Of a stretch of DNA of 24,126 nt, positions 5,095 to 12,941 are shown in pieces. Origin of the DNA: a virus. The DNA lies in IMG/VR virus record IMGVR_UViG_3300037285_000172, positions 1 to 24,126 of that record; one strand, given 5' to 3'. The position numbers and the translations under genes are program-made. A model generated the notes under the pieces. It ran no database searches. It was not told where the DNA came from and worked only from the letters and a program-made list of their open reading frames with translations. How positions within the stretch are numbered: the stretch's first letter is position 1; the number at the start of each line of letters is the position of its first letter.

Positions 5095-7594
5095 AACGAT
5101 ATCAGTTTACGAGTTAGGCACCATGGCCAACAAAGACGATTATGAAGTATGGGATGATGAAAGTAAAAGTTGGGTTACACCATCCAGTTCGTCCTATCTA
5201 AAACCAGGCTTTGGTTTTGCTCCGCCAGATGATCCTTTTAATATGATCACGGCTGTGGGGGTACACCTAAGTTGGTTAAACAAGACAATTTGTTTGGCTA
5301 TCAAGCCCAAAGCCATGTCACAAGAAGAAGCAGAAGCCATTGTTGCTGACATGGATGATGTTTTCCTTATGAGGACTGAAGACGAACTACTGCTGACATT
5401 TTTGGATCTGATTGAAGATGCTGACATTTTGTCAGGTTGGAACAGTGAAGGATTTGATATTCCATACACAACCAATCGTATTGCACTGGTGTTGGGTAAA
5501 GATTACACTCGTAAGCTTTGCCTATGGGACCAATATCCCAAGAAACGCACCTATGAAGCGTTTGGTAAAGAGCAAGAGACGTTCGATCTTGTTGGGCGTG
5601 TACACTTGGATTATATGCAGCTCTACAAAAAATATACCTATCATGAAATGCACAGCTATGCGCTCAATGCAATTGCTGAACATGAACTCAACGACAACAA
5701 GATTGAATACGAAGGTACACTGGATCAATTATACAACAACGACTTCAAGAAGTTTATTGAATACAACATTCAAGATACTGATTTGTTGCGGGCTTTGGAT
5801 GACAAACTCCAGTTTATTGACTTGAGTAACGTGTTGGCGCATGCAAATGGTGTGTTGATTCCCACTACTGCTGGTGCTGTGGCACAAACTGACCAGGCTA
5901 TTATTAATGAAGCGCACGGACGTGGGTTGGTGGTTCCTGATAAAGTACGTGGACAAGAACATATTCCAGCAGCTGGTGCATATGTCGCCACACCAGTCAA
6001 AGGATTGCACGAGTGGATCGGATCAATGGACCTTAACTCATTGTATCCATCAATTCTGCGAGCATGTAATATGAGTCCAGAATGTATTATTGGGCAGGTT
6101 AGACATGATTTAACCAATGCTGGATTGCATGAATTTATCAAACGTGGTAAAGGTTATGCACTGAAAGTAAAAGATCCTACTAATATGAAGGAAGTGTTTG
6201 CATTTGGCAAGTCACTGCTAGACAGTCCATTCCCCAAGTATTGGGAAGGCAAGTTTGCATGTGATGAGTATAATTTGGTGATGGCTCGAGATCGTGGTCA
6301 AGAACTTATAATCGACTTTGAGGATGGCAACAGCTATGCATCGTCCGGCGCAGAGATTCATGATTTGGTATTCAACAGTGGTAAGCCATGGTGCATTACC
6401 AGCAACGGTACTATTTTTACGTTTGAAAAGCAAGGCGTTGTGCCAGGCTTGTTAGAGCGTTGGTATTCAGAGCGTAAAGTGTTACAGAAGAAGGCACGTG
6501 AGTTTAAAGAATCAGATCCAGTGCAATTTGCATACTGGGACAAGCGTCAGTTAGTTAAGAAGATTAACTTGAACAGCCTGTACGGTGCCTTGTTGAATCC
6601 GGGCAGTCGCTTCTTCGATATCAGGCTTGGGCAGTCTACCACGCTCACAGGGCGTACAATCGCCCGTCACATGAGTGCTGCGACTAATGAAGCGTTCACT
6701 GGTGAATATGATCACGTTGGTGATTCCATTATCTATGGTGATACTGACTCAGTTTACTTCAGTGCCTATCCTATCTTCAAGCCACAAATTGACACTGGTG
6801 AATTTAAATGGGACAAGGACACAATCGTTGAGTTGTATGATACAGTGGGTGATCAGGTAAATGATACATTCCCTGGATACATGGAACGCGCCCATAATTG
6901 TCCTGATTCATATGGTCGCATTATTGCGGCTGCACGTGAAGCAGTGTGTGAAAAAGGCTTGTTTATCAGCAAAAAGCGTTATGGATTGTTGGTATATGAT
7001 GATGAAGGCACAAGGGTGGATACTCCCACCAGTAAAGGCAAACTTAAAGTCATGGGCTTGGAAATCAAGCGCAGTGACACACCAGTTTACATGCAGGAAT
7101 TCCTCAAAGAGATCCTGAGTGCTACACTGTATGGTGCAACTGAGAAAGAAGTTGTTACCAGAATTTTAGAATTTCGACAGGAGTTCAAGAATATGCCAGC
7201 ATGGGAAAAAGGTACACCAAAACGTGTAAACAACCTAACCAAGTATACCAAAGCTTGGAATAAAACTGGCAAATGTGGTGTAGGGCATGTTACAGCGGCG
7301 ATTAACTACAATCGTCTGCGTGAAATGCACAGCGATCAATACACTATGGAGATTGTTGATGGTATGAAAACCATCGTATGCAAACTCAAGCAGAATCCGC
7401 TGAATATGACCAGCATCGGTATTCCCACTGATGAAAAGCGGATTCCACAATGGTACAAAGACTTGCCATTCGACAACGACTTAATGGAAGAGACCATTAT
7501 TACCAAGAAGATCAGCAACCTATTGGGCACACTGAAATGGGATTTATCCCGCGCAGAGTCCAAGACTACATTTAACGATTTATTTGATTTTTAA
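5072..7594 (+). CDS. 43B: DNA polymerase gp43, C-terminal fragment (Exo II to C-terminus)
   Basis: 840 residues holding the rest of a family-B replicative polymerase: Exo II GWNSEGFDIPY (about residue 123), Exo III YNIQDTDLL (about 230), motif A SMDLNSLYPSIL (about 320), motif B KKINLNSLYGALLNPG (about 500) and motif C YGDTDSVYF (about 555). The last residues TTFNDLFDF form a clamp-binding tail like T4 gp43's. Only Exo I and the N-terminal domain are missing; they are encoded at 3948-4343. ATG 5072 has AAGG 10 bases upstream; ATG 5123 (MANKDDYEVW) with AGG 4 bases upstream is an alternative. The first ~45 residues before GFAPPDDPFNMI do not look like typical gp43 and may be new sequence gained with the split. 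All catalytic motifs appear intact. Confidence 0.92.
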   Translation: MTGHSEHETISVYELGTMANKDDYEVWDDESKSWVTPSSSSYLKPGFGFAPPDDPFNMITAVGVHLSWLNKTICLAIKPKAMSQEEAEAIVADMDDVFLMRTEDELLLTFLDLIEDADILSGWNSEGFDIPYTTNRIALVLGKDYTRKLCLWDQYPKKRTYEAFGKEQETFDLVGRVHLDYMQLYKKYTYHEMHSYALNAIAEHELNDNKIEYEGTLDQLYNNDFKKFIEYNIQDTDLLRALDDKLQFIDLSNVLAHANGVLIPTTAGAVAQTDQAIINEAHGRGLVVPDKVRGQEHIPAAGAYVATPVKGLHEWIGSMDLNSLYPSILRACNMSPECIIGQVRHDLTNAGLHEFIKRGKGYALKVKDPTNMKEVFAFGKSLLDSPFPKYWEGKFACDEYNLVMARDRGQELIIDFEDGNSYASSGAEIHDLVFNSGKPWCITSNGTIFTFEKQGVVPGLLERWYSERKVLQKKAREFKESDPVQFAYWDKRQLVKKINLNSLYGALLNPGSRFFDIRLGQSTTLTGRTIARHMSAATNEAFTGEYDHVGDSIIYGDTDSVYFSAYPIFKPQIDTGEFKWDKDTIVELYDTVGDQVNDTFPGYMERAHNCPDSYGRIIAAAREAVCEKGLFISKKRYGLLVYDDEGTRVDTPTSKGKLKVMGLEIKRSDTPVYMQEFLKEILSATLYGATEKEVVTRILEFRQEFKNMPAWEKGTPKRVNNLTKYTKAWNKTGKCGVGHVTAAINYNRLREMHSDQYTMEIVDGMKTIVCKLKQNPLNMTSIGIPTDEKRIPQWYKDLPFDNDLMEETIITKKISNLLGTLKWDLSRAESKTTFNDLFDF

Positions 7595-7596
7595 TT

Positions 7597-7631
7597 GTCG
7601 GCAAGACTTGACACCAACAAGTCTTGCCGAC
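7597..7631. terminator. perfect 14-bp hairpin after DNA polymerase
   Basis: GTCGGCAAGACTTG (7597-7610), loop ACACCAA, CAAGTCTTGCCGAC (7618-7631) form a perfect 14-bp stem 3 bases after the polymerase TAA. There is no U-run on its 3' side on either strand. It could end or process the polymerase transcript, protect its 3' end, or be a protein-binding site, and it is followed directly by the clamp promoter. Confidence 0.6.
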
Positions 7632-7641
7632 ATCAAATACC

Positions 7642-7670
7642 TAGACATGGAATAATCGTTATGTTACAAT
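7642..7670 (+). promoter_or_regulatory. sigma70-like promoter, TAGACA-17-TACAAT
   Basis: TAGACA (7642-7647), 17-base spacer ending in TGT (extended -10), TACAAT (7665-7670). It lies between the hairpin and gene 45 and would drive the clamp operon. Confidence 0.65.
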
Positions 7671-7709
7671 AGGTTATACCCGAACATAGAAACTTTACAA
7701 GGAAATATC

Positions 7710-8453
7710 ATGGATATTAAATCCGTCCTAATGGACATCGTCAAGCACACCAGTGGGCTTGGCATTATCGAAAACGTTAAGATCACCGGCACTGACGACG
7801 GCACTTCCATTACAGCAATGGATGCCAACAAAACAGTAATTCTCACTGGCAAAATGCATGACACTGTTCCTGAATTTGTTGGTGACTTTGGCATGGGCAA
7901 TCTGGGATTACTTACATCGTTGATGCGATTGTCAAACTATCAAGATGCAAATGCTACAATTGACGTTGTACGTCAAGAACGCAATGGCGAAGAACTGCCT
8001 GTGAACTTGGTGTTCAGGGATGCTGAAGGCGGCAAAGACCAATATCGTTTTATGAGCCGCGAAGTAATTGACCAAGCTATGAAAGTGGCTACGTTCAAAG
8101 GCGCAAGCTGGGACGTACAAGTAACCCCAGCAGCCAAGCGCATTAGCCAATTGGCAGAAGTTGCTGGCATCTACTCAAGTGTTGATCCTGCGTTCAGCGT
8201 AAAAACAGAAGACGGCAATTTGGTTTTGGAAGTGGGCAGCAACGAAGGTGGTGTAACTGGTCGCCGTGTATTTGCAGAAAATATTGAAGGCAATCTATCC
8301 ACAACTTGGAGTTGGCCACTTGCACAGTTCTTGGCTATTATCAAGCTGGGCGGCACAATTGTTGTACATTTCAGCAACCAAGGTGTATGCCAAATTAATG
8401 TTGACAGCGGACTGGGGGTGTACAGCTATATTATGCCAGCACTCAGCAACTAA
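7710..8453 (+). CDS. 45: sliding clamp (T4 gp45-type)
   Basis: A 247-residue processivity clamp. Its length, the position right after gene 43 and the segment pattern fit T4 gp45: a first domain with SITAMDANKTVILTGKM and FGMGNLGLLTSLM (the gp45 'LNGFLGILSLV' strand-helix), a long interdomain region with RFMSREVIDQAM, and a second domain with LAQFLAIIKLGG and an IMPALSN end. The clamp is a trimer that encircles DNA, tethers the polymerase through its C-terminal peptide and, in T4, also activates late transcription. CAAGGA precedes the ATG. The clamp-loader genes 44 and 62, which lie between 43 and 45 in T4, are not in this position here. Confidence 0.85.
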   Translation: MDIKSVLMDIVKHTSGLGIIENVKITGTDDGTSITAMDANKTVILTGKMHDTVPEFVGDFGMGNLGLLTSLMRLSNYQDANATIDVVRQERNGEELPVNLVFRDAEGGKDQYRFMSREVIDQAMKVATFKGASWDVQVTPAAKRISQLAEVAGIYSSVDPAFSVKTEDGNLVLEVGSNEGGVTGRRVFAENIEGNLSTTWSWPLAQFLAIIKLGGTIVVHFSNQGVCQINVDSGLGVYSYIMPALSN

Positions 8454-8891
8454 ATGGCAACAAAATATTACACTGGTTTTACGTGCTCGACATTTGATTT
8501 GCTGCATGCAGGTCACGTCGCCATGCTACGTGAAGCCAGTGGAATATGTGATACACTGATTGTTGGGTTACAAATTAATCCCAGCCTAGACAGACCTCAA
8601 AAAAACACACCAGTACAGTCAATTGTAGAACGATACATGCAGCTCAGTAGTATTAAATATGTGGATGAAATTATCCCGTATCAAACTGAGCAGGATTTGA
8701 TTGATATTCTATCCACACTGCAACTTGACGTGAGAATACTAGGCGATGAATACCGCCACAAAGATTTTACAGGCAAAGACATCTGTAATACTCGTGGTAT
8801 TCAAATTTATTTCAACCAACGCGATCATCGTTTTTCCAGCAGTGAATTACGCAAACAAGTCGCATTATATGAGAGAGACCGTAATGGTTAA
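8454..8891 (+). CDS. TagD-like cytidylyltransferase (HxGH family)
   Basis: A 145-residue protein of the glycerol-3-phosphate cytidylyltransferase type. GFTCSTFDLLHAGHVAML (residues 8-25) carries the HxGH motif. ILGDEYRHKDFTG is in the place of the family's substrate-binding region, and RFSSSELRKQV is the C-terminal ISTSxLR-like motif. Enzymes of this size make CDP-glycerol, CDP-ethanolamine-like or ADP-linked products; the substrate is not readable here. The ATG follows the clamp stop with no gap (TAAATG), so translation is probably coupled. It may supply an activated alcohol or sugar to the modification genes downstream. Confidence 0.8.
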   Translation: MATKYYTGFTCSTFDLLHAGHVAMLREASGICDTLIVGLQINPSLDRPQKNTPVQSIVERYMQLSSIKYVDEIIPYQTEQDLIDILSTLQLDVRILGDEYRHKDFTGKDICNTRGIQIYFNQRDHRFSSSELRKQVALYERDRNG

Positions 8892-9126
8892 AAAGATTAA
8901 ATTTATTGAAGAAGAGATTCCTGTAGAGGTGATGGACGAGCAGACGTACCAGACAAAGATGCTGGAATACCAAAAATCCATGGACTGGAAAGTTTGGGAA
9001 ATACTGAAACTTATGCAAAGTATGGCAGAAACCACAGTATCAGTTGACGACACAGATATTGAAGTTGCAACTCCTGCCAAACTCAAGTCAGGAATAACAC
9101 CTATTATCGTTGAGGAAGACCAATGA
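8884..9126 (+). CDS. small acidic hypothetical protein
   Basis: 80 residues from ATG 8884, which overlaps the end of the cytidylyltransferase by 8 bases (ATGGTTAA) and is preceded by GAGAG. The N-terminal half (KKIKFIEEEIPVEVMDEQ) is charged and the middle (QTYQTKMLEYQKSMDWKVWE) is likely helical. An in-frame ATG at 8869 would extend it by five residues. No family recognised. Its end overlaps the next gene by 4 bases (ATGA). Confidence 0.6.
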   Translation: MVKKIKFIEEEIPVEVMDEQTYQTKMLEYQKSMDWKVWEILKLMQSMAETTVSVDDTDIEVATPAKLKSGITPIIVEEDQ

Positions 9127-9542
9127 CGCACACATTAACACTGACCAATACCAAGATCTTTGTAACTTTTCAAAAGGAAGGCATCCACTGTTATCCTGCA
9201 GCCGCTGATGATCCCATGTTGAAAACAGGTGATAAATATGACGTAAGCTTTTTAGGTTATCCGCATCGTCATATATTTCACTTTACTGTGGGAATTGATG
9301 TATTCCATGATGACCGTGACATTGAGTTCATTCAATTTAAACGTTGGTTAGAAGGGCTTTACGCAGACGGAACCATTGAACTAGACTATAAAAGCTGTGA
9401 AATGATGGCTGAAGAACTGGCTAATCAAATTCATCAAGTTTACCCTGGTCGTGCAATGGCAATCACGGTTAGTGAAGACGGCGAAAACGGCGCTACACTT
9501 AACTTTACATCAACAAACGACAACAACGTCGTGAAAATCTAA
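9123..9542 (+). CDS. QueD/PTPS-like protein (6-carboxytetrahydropterin synthase-like)
   Basis: A 139-residue protein with the layout of the QueD/6-pyruvoyl-tetrahydropterin synthase fold. His22 (EGIHCYP) and the His48-x-His50 of YPHRHIFHFTV sit where QueD has its first zinc histidine and HGH pair. DIEFIQFKRWLEGL is in place of the 'DFxxLK' helix, SCEMMAEELANQI in place of 'PTxENLAxxI', and ITVSEDGENGATL in place of the final 'VxVxETxxxGA' strand. QueD makes 6-carboxytetrahydropterin from the FolE product, the substrate of QueE. FolE, QueE and a DpdA-like enzyme are all in this window, which supports the idea. The same family is common in T4-like phages, usually unannotated, and may have another substrate. 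It overlaps the previous gene by ATGA. Confidence 0.5.
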   Translation: MTHTLTLTNTKIFVTFQKEGIHCYPAAADDPMLKTGDKYDVSFLGYPHRHIFHFTVGIDVFHDDRDIEFIQFKRWLEGLYADGTIELDYKSCEMMAEELANQIHQVYPGRAMAITVSEDGENGATLNFTSTNDNNVVKI

Positions 9543-9552
9543 GGACTACAAT

Positions 9553-9843
9553 ATGTCAACTCCATTAAGCCTCAATGACATCAAATACGATCTTCTAAAA
9601 ATTATCGAGCCATGGGATGGTTGCCTTGCAGAAGGAAGCCCGCGGCCAGTACGACAGTTATTCACTGCTTACTTGCTGGATAACCAGAAAGACAAAACTA
9701 TCTACGACTTCAGCATTGACACAAGTGCAAGGGATAAAGCCATTACGTTTGATATCAACATTCGTATGTCACCAACCCGCGCCCCGAAAAAGCTGAAAAT
9801 CCATGTGGGCATCTTCACCAAGCCTTGGTGTAATGCTGCATGA
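9553..9843 (+). CDS. hypothetical protein
   Basis: 96 residues with AAGGA upstream of ATG 9553. IIEPWDGCLAEGSPRPVRQL and FTAYLLDNQKDKTIYDFSID suggest a small globular alpha/beta protein, and the second half has alternating beta-like segments (ITFDINIRMS, LKIHVGIF). No motif that I can name. The TGA overlaps the ATG of the phosphomannomutase (ATGA), so it is in the same translationally coupled operon. Confidence 0.6.
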   Translation: MSTPLSLNDIKYDLLKIIEPWDGCLAEGSPRPVRQLFTAYLLDNQKDKTIYDFSIDTSARDKAITFDINIRMSPTRAPKKLKIHVGIFTKPWCNAA

Positions 9844-10562
9844 AAACTGCATATGTCTTTGATGTAGATGGCACACTTACTCCCAGCCGTGATGTAATTA
9901 CTGATGAGTTTCGTGAATTTTTTACGACATTCTGCGAGCAGCATCTTGTGTATCTGGTAAGTGGTTCCGACCATGCAAAGACCGTGGAGCAGCTGGGTGA
10001 GGTTATTACAAATGATCTCACCCAGCTGGTTTACAGTTGCTCAGGCAACAGTGTGTGGGACAACGGTGTTGAAATATACTCAGATCCGTGGACGCTGCCT
10101 GTCCCAGCCCGAAACTATTTAATAGATGTGCGATTGTTTAGTAAATGCCCTGAAAAGACTGGTAACCATCTTGAAGCACGGCCTGGCTCTGTTAATTTTA
10201 GCACTGTGGGCAGAAATGCCACACGTGAACAACGTGCAGAATATATTGAGTTTGACAATCGAACTGGTGAACGTGAAAGTATTGTGAAAACATTCAACAC
10301 TTGCTTTGGTAGTAAATTAAACTGCACTGCACTGATCGGCGGCGAAACAGGTATCGATATCACCAAAACTGGCCATGATAAATCACAAATTCTCAAAGAC
10401 TTTACAGATATGAATGTTATTTTCTTTGGTGACAGATGTGCACCAGGCGGGAATGACTATCCATTAGCCAATGCCATATTACAACGATTTTATCCTGCAG
10501 ACAGCGTCTTCCCCGTTTCTGGGTGGCAAGACACCATGGGCATCTTGACACAGCACTGTTAA
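9840..10562 (+). CDS. phosphomannomutase, eukaryotic-type (HAD superfamily)
   Basis: 240 residues of the alpha-phosphomannomutase (PMM1/PMM2) family, which interconverts mannose-6-phosphate and mannose-1-phosphate. FDVDGTLTP (residues 7-15) holds the Asp8 nucleophile and Asp10 acid/base of HAD enzymes. RPGSVNFSTVGRNA matches the family's substrate-binding 'RNGMLNxSPxGRN' segment, IGGETGIDITKTGHDKSQIL the 'GGxxSFDVFPxGWDK' segment, and FFGDRCAPGGNDYPL the metal-binding 'FFGDxxxxGGND' loop. This type is typical of eukaryotes and some bacteria and is unusual in a phage. It completes the middle step of the GDP-mannose route with the isomerase cupin at 12119-12928 and Gmd at 14029-15039. The start overlaps the previous stop (ATGA). 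Confidence 0.85.
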   Translation: MKTAYVFDVDGTLTPSRDVITDEFREFFTTFCEQHLVYLVSGSDHAKTVEQLGEVITNDLTQLVYSCSGNSVWDNGVEIYSDPWTLPVPARNYLIDVRLFSKCPEKTGNHLEARPGSVNFSTVGRNATREQRAEYIEFDNRTGERESIVKTFNTCFGSKLNCTALIGGETGIDITKTGHDKSQILKDFTDMNVIFFGDRCAPGGNDYPLANAILQRFYPADSVFPVSGWQDTMGILTQHC

Positions 10563-10573
10563 CCTGCTACAAT
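10545..10573 (+). promoter_or_regulatory. sigma70-like promoter, TTGACA-17-TACAAT
   Basis: TTGACA (10545-10550) inside the end of the phosphomannomutase gene, 17-base spacer ending in TGC (extended -10), TACAAT (10568-10573). It drives the DpdA-FolE block. Confidence 0.75.
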
Positions 10574-10597
10574 CATTACATAATCCAAGGAAATTAC

Positions 10598-12106
10598 ATG
10601 ACTCAACCACAAATTAATCTGACCGACACGAACAGTGACTACAGCGTATTTTTACCCAGTATCAGCAGCTTCTACACAGGCCAGTTGGCTAATCCCACTA
10701 CCCGCACCCCTGCAGGTTTTGAAAAGGGCTTGGACGGACTGGACTTTTTAAAGCCCAAAGACAATTATTTCAGCTATAAATGGGGACTGTACTCTGCAGG
10801 TCACGCCCAGTTGGATATTACCAAGAGCAAAGTATCTGATGCCATGGTGCAAAACCGTGATCGTAAAAGCAGCTTTATCCTGGGCGACAGTGGAGGGTTC
10901 CAGATTATTACTGGCATCCTGAAAATGGACTGGCCAAACTTTTACACAAATGACGACATCCGTCACAAGGTGCTTGACTGGCTGGAAGAAACTGCTGATT
11001 ACAGCATGACACTGGATGTTCCCAGCTTGGCAGCAAGTGAGCCGTTCAGTTCGCGCAACGGTATCAAGTCTTTCCAACAATGTCTGGATTACAGCAAGTT
11101 TAACAACGACTGGTTTGTGAAGAATCGCAAATATCAAACAAAATTCCTGAACAGTATGCAGGGACGGACAGTTGCAGAATCACGTCATTGGTTTGACGAA
11201 GTAAAAGACTATCCTTTTGATGGCTTTGGCTTTGGTGGTTCCACAAGTAAAAACTTGGTGGTATTACTGAAATTGTTGATTTGGATGCGTGACCATGGAC
11301 TGATGCAAAAGGGTGTTCAGGATTGGCTGCACTTTTTGGGTGTTAGCCGTGTGGAATATGCCAGCTACTATACAACTATTCAGCGTTGTTTGCGACAAAC
11401 TGTAAACTCTGATATCACAGCCAGTTATGATGCGGCAAGTGCATTTATTATGGCAACAAAAGGTCAGCACTACGACAACATTTCGCTAACCAACAAAAAG
11501 TTTATTGCAAGTGCTGCGCCAGTGATTGATGACAAGCGCTATGCAGGCAGCACATTGCCCATGCCTAATATGAGTCCTATCTACAATCGTATGACTGCTG
11601 GTGACCTATGTGTCCACAGTCATGGCACACCTGATCTGGCAGCACTGGCAAGTCTGGATATTGATGTTGAAGATGTGTACAACAACAAAGAACTGTTGAA
11701 CAATCCAGAGCTGTGGTTGGCACAAGGCAGCACAAATAAGATCAACAAAGTTGGCAAAACAAGCTGGGATACATCCAGTTATCTGTATGTGATGGCGCAC
11801 AATGTTTACAAGACTATTGAAACATTGCAGCAAGTTAATCAGACTGTTGACTTGAGTCAAGTTGATGCTGGCGACTTTGATCATCGTGAATTTACCACAA
11901 TGGCTGCTCGCAAGGGCAAAATAGAACTCAGCCACTGGACGCCAATTAATGTTTTGATTACAAACAAAATTATTGAAGATGTGTTGACAAGTGAAACACC
12001 CATGGATGTAATTAACGACTCGGCGCGTTACCTGGACAGTCAGAGTATTGTCAAGGGCTATGCAAGTACAGACACTGCTTTCCATAGCAACTTTGATTTT
12101 ACATAA
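10598..12106 (+). CDS. dpdA: DpdA-like DNA guanine transglycosylase (TGT paralogue)
   Basis: A 502-residue TIM-barrel protein of the tRNA-guanine transglycosylase superfamily. LGDSGGFQI (residues 96-103) is the TGT 'DSGGFQ' substrate pocket with Asp97; MTLDVPS holds Asp140; FGFGGS (210-215) matches the TGT glycine loop; HFLGVSR (246-251) matches 'MGVG'; and Asp278 in ITASYDAAS is in the position of the nucleophilic aspartate. The CxCxxC...H zinc site of tRNA TGTs is not evident. Phage members of this superfamily (DpdA) exchange guanine in DNA for a 7-deazaguanine such as preQ0. FolE, QueE and a QueD-like protein in the same window supply the precursor route, supporting DNA rather than tRNA as the substrate. 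AAGGA precedes the ATG and the gene has its own promoter. Confidence 0.75.
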   Translation: MTQPQINLTDTNSDYSVFLPSISSFYTGQLANPTTRTPAGFEKGLDGLDFLKPKDNYFSYKWGLYSAGHAQLDITKSKVSDAMVQNRDRKSSFILGDSGGFQIITGILKMDWPNFYTNDDIRHKVLDWLEETADYSMTLDVPSLAASEPFSSRNGIKSFQQCLDYSKFNNDWFVKNRKYQTKFLNSMQGRTVAESRHWFDEVKDYPFDGFGFGGSTSKNLVVLLKLLIWMRDHGLMQKGVQDWLHFLGVSRVEYASYYTTIQRCLRQTVNSDITASYDAASAFIMATKGQHYDNISLTNKKFIASAAPVIDDKRYAGSTLPMPNMSPIYNRMTAGDLCVHSHGTPDLAALASLDIDVEDVYNNKELLNNPELWLAQGSTNKINKVGKTSWDTSSYLYVMAHNVYKTIETLQQVNQTVDLSQVDAGDFDHREFTTMAARKGKIELSHWTPINVLITNKIIEDVLTSETPMDVINDSARYLDSQSIVKGYASTDTAFHSNFDFT

Positions 12107-12118
12107 AGGACCTAAAGT

Positions 12119-12928
12119 ATGAATAGTAAAATAGTAATATGCTCAGGGGGTTACGACCCCCTGCACAGCGGCCATATTAAATTGTTCGAAGCTGCCCGCA
12201 AGTTGGGCGGTACCCTAATTGTAGGCGTCAACAGTGATGCCTGGCTTGACCGCAAAAAGGGCCAGCCATTCATGCCTTTTGAAGAACGCACCGCTATTGT
12301 TGGCGCGTTGGGTGTTGTTGATGATGCATATGGATTTAATGATGATGACGGTAGTGCTACTGATGCAATACGTCAAACCCTGATTCGATATAACGAGTGT
12401 GATATCATCTTTGCAAATGGTGGTGACCGCACAGTCAGCAACATTCCGGAAATGGATGCCTTTAAGGATGAACCACGTGTAAAGTTTGCATTTGGTGTGG
12501 GCGGTGAAGACAAGGCCAACAGCTCAAGCTGGATCCTAAGTGAGTGGAAATCGCCCAAGACAGAGCGTCCTTGGGGGTATTATCGCAAGCTGCATCAAGA
12601 CGGTCCAGGCACCCATGTTAAAGAACTGGCAGTGATGCCGGGGCAGACACTGAGTATGCAACGCCACAGAAGCAGGAGTGAGTTGTGGATGGTGACATCA
12701 GGCCAAGCAACCGTTGTTACTGCTATAGATGACCTTGACAATTCAGTGAAAAATGTATATAATAAACACGAACAGCTAGCTATCCCTGTGGGAATGTGGC
12801 ATCAGTTGTCTAATGAAACCAATGACATAGTGAAGATTGTTGAGATCCAATACGGTGAACGCTGTATGGAAGAAGACATTGAACGTGTGGGCGTTGATAA
12901 AGATTATGGATCAAGTTTATATGAATAA
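12119..12928 (+). CDS. HxGH nucleotidyltransferase fused to mannose-6-phosphate isomerase (type II cupin)
   Basis: A 269-residue two-domain protein. Residues 1-140 are an RfaE/HldE-type nucleotidyltransferase: CSGGYDPLHSGHIKLFEAA with HSGH at 16-19, LIVGVNSDAWL, and FANGGDR in place of 'KGGDY'. Residues 148-260 are a type II phosphomannose isomerase cupin: ERPWGYYRKL, VMPGQTLSMQRHRSRSELW with metal ligands His183 and Glu188, IPVGMWHQLSN with His228, and the closing VEIQYGERCMEEDIER. In the usual bifunctional enzyme (ManC/AlgA) this cupin follows a GT-A-type GDP-mannose pyrophosphorylase; here that domain is replaced by an unrelated HxGH domain. With phosphomannomutase and Gmd nearby, the N-terminal domain may activate mannose-1-phosphate, but this is inference. 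AAAGGA lies upstream. Confidence 0.85.
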   Translation: MNSKIVICSGGYDPLHSGHIKLFEAARKLGGTLIVGVNSDAWLDRKKGQPFMPFEERTAIVGALGVVDDAYGFNDDDGSATDAIRQTLIRYNECDIIFANGGDRTVSNIPEMDAFKDEPRVKFAFGVGGEDKANSSSWILSEWKSPKTERPWGYYRKLHQDGPGTHVKELAVMPGQTLSMQRHRSRSELWMVTSGQATVVTAIDDLDNSVKNVYNKHEQLAIPVGMWHQLSNETNDIVKIVEIQYGERCMEEDIERVGVDKDYGSSLYE

Positions 12929-12941
12929 TAAAGAAAACACA

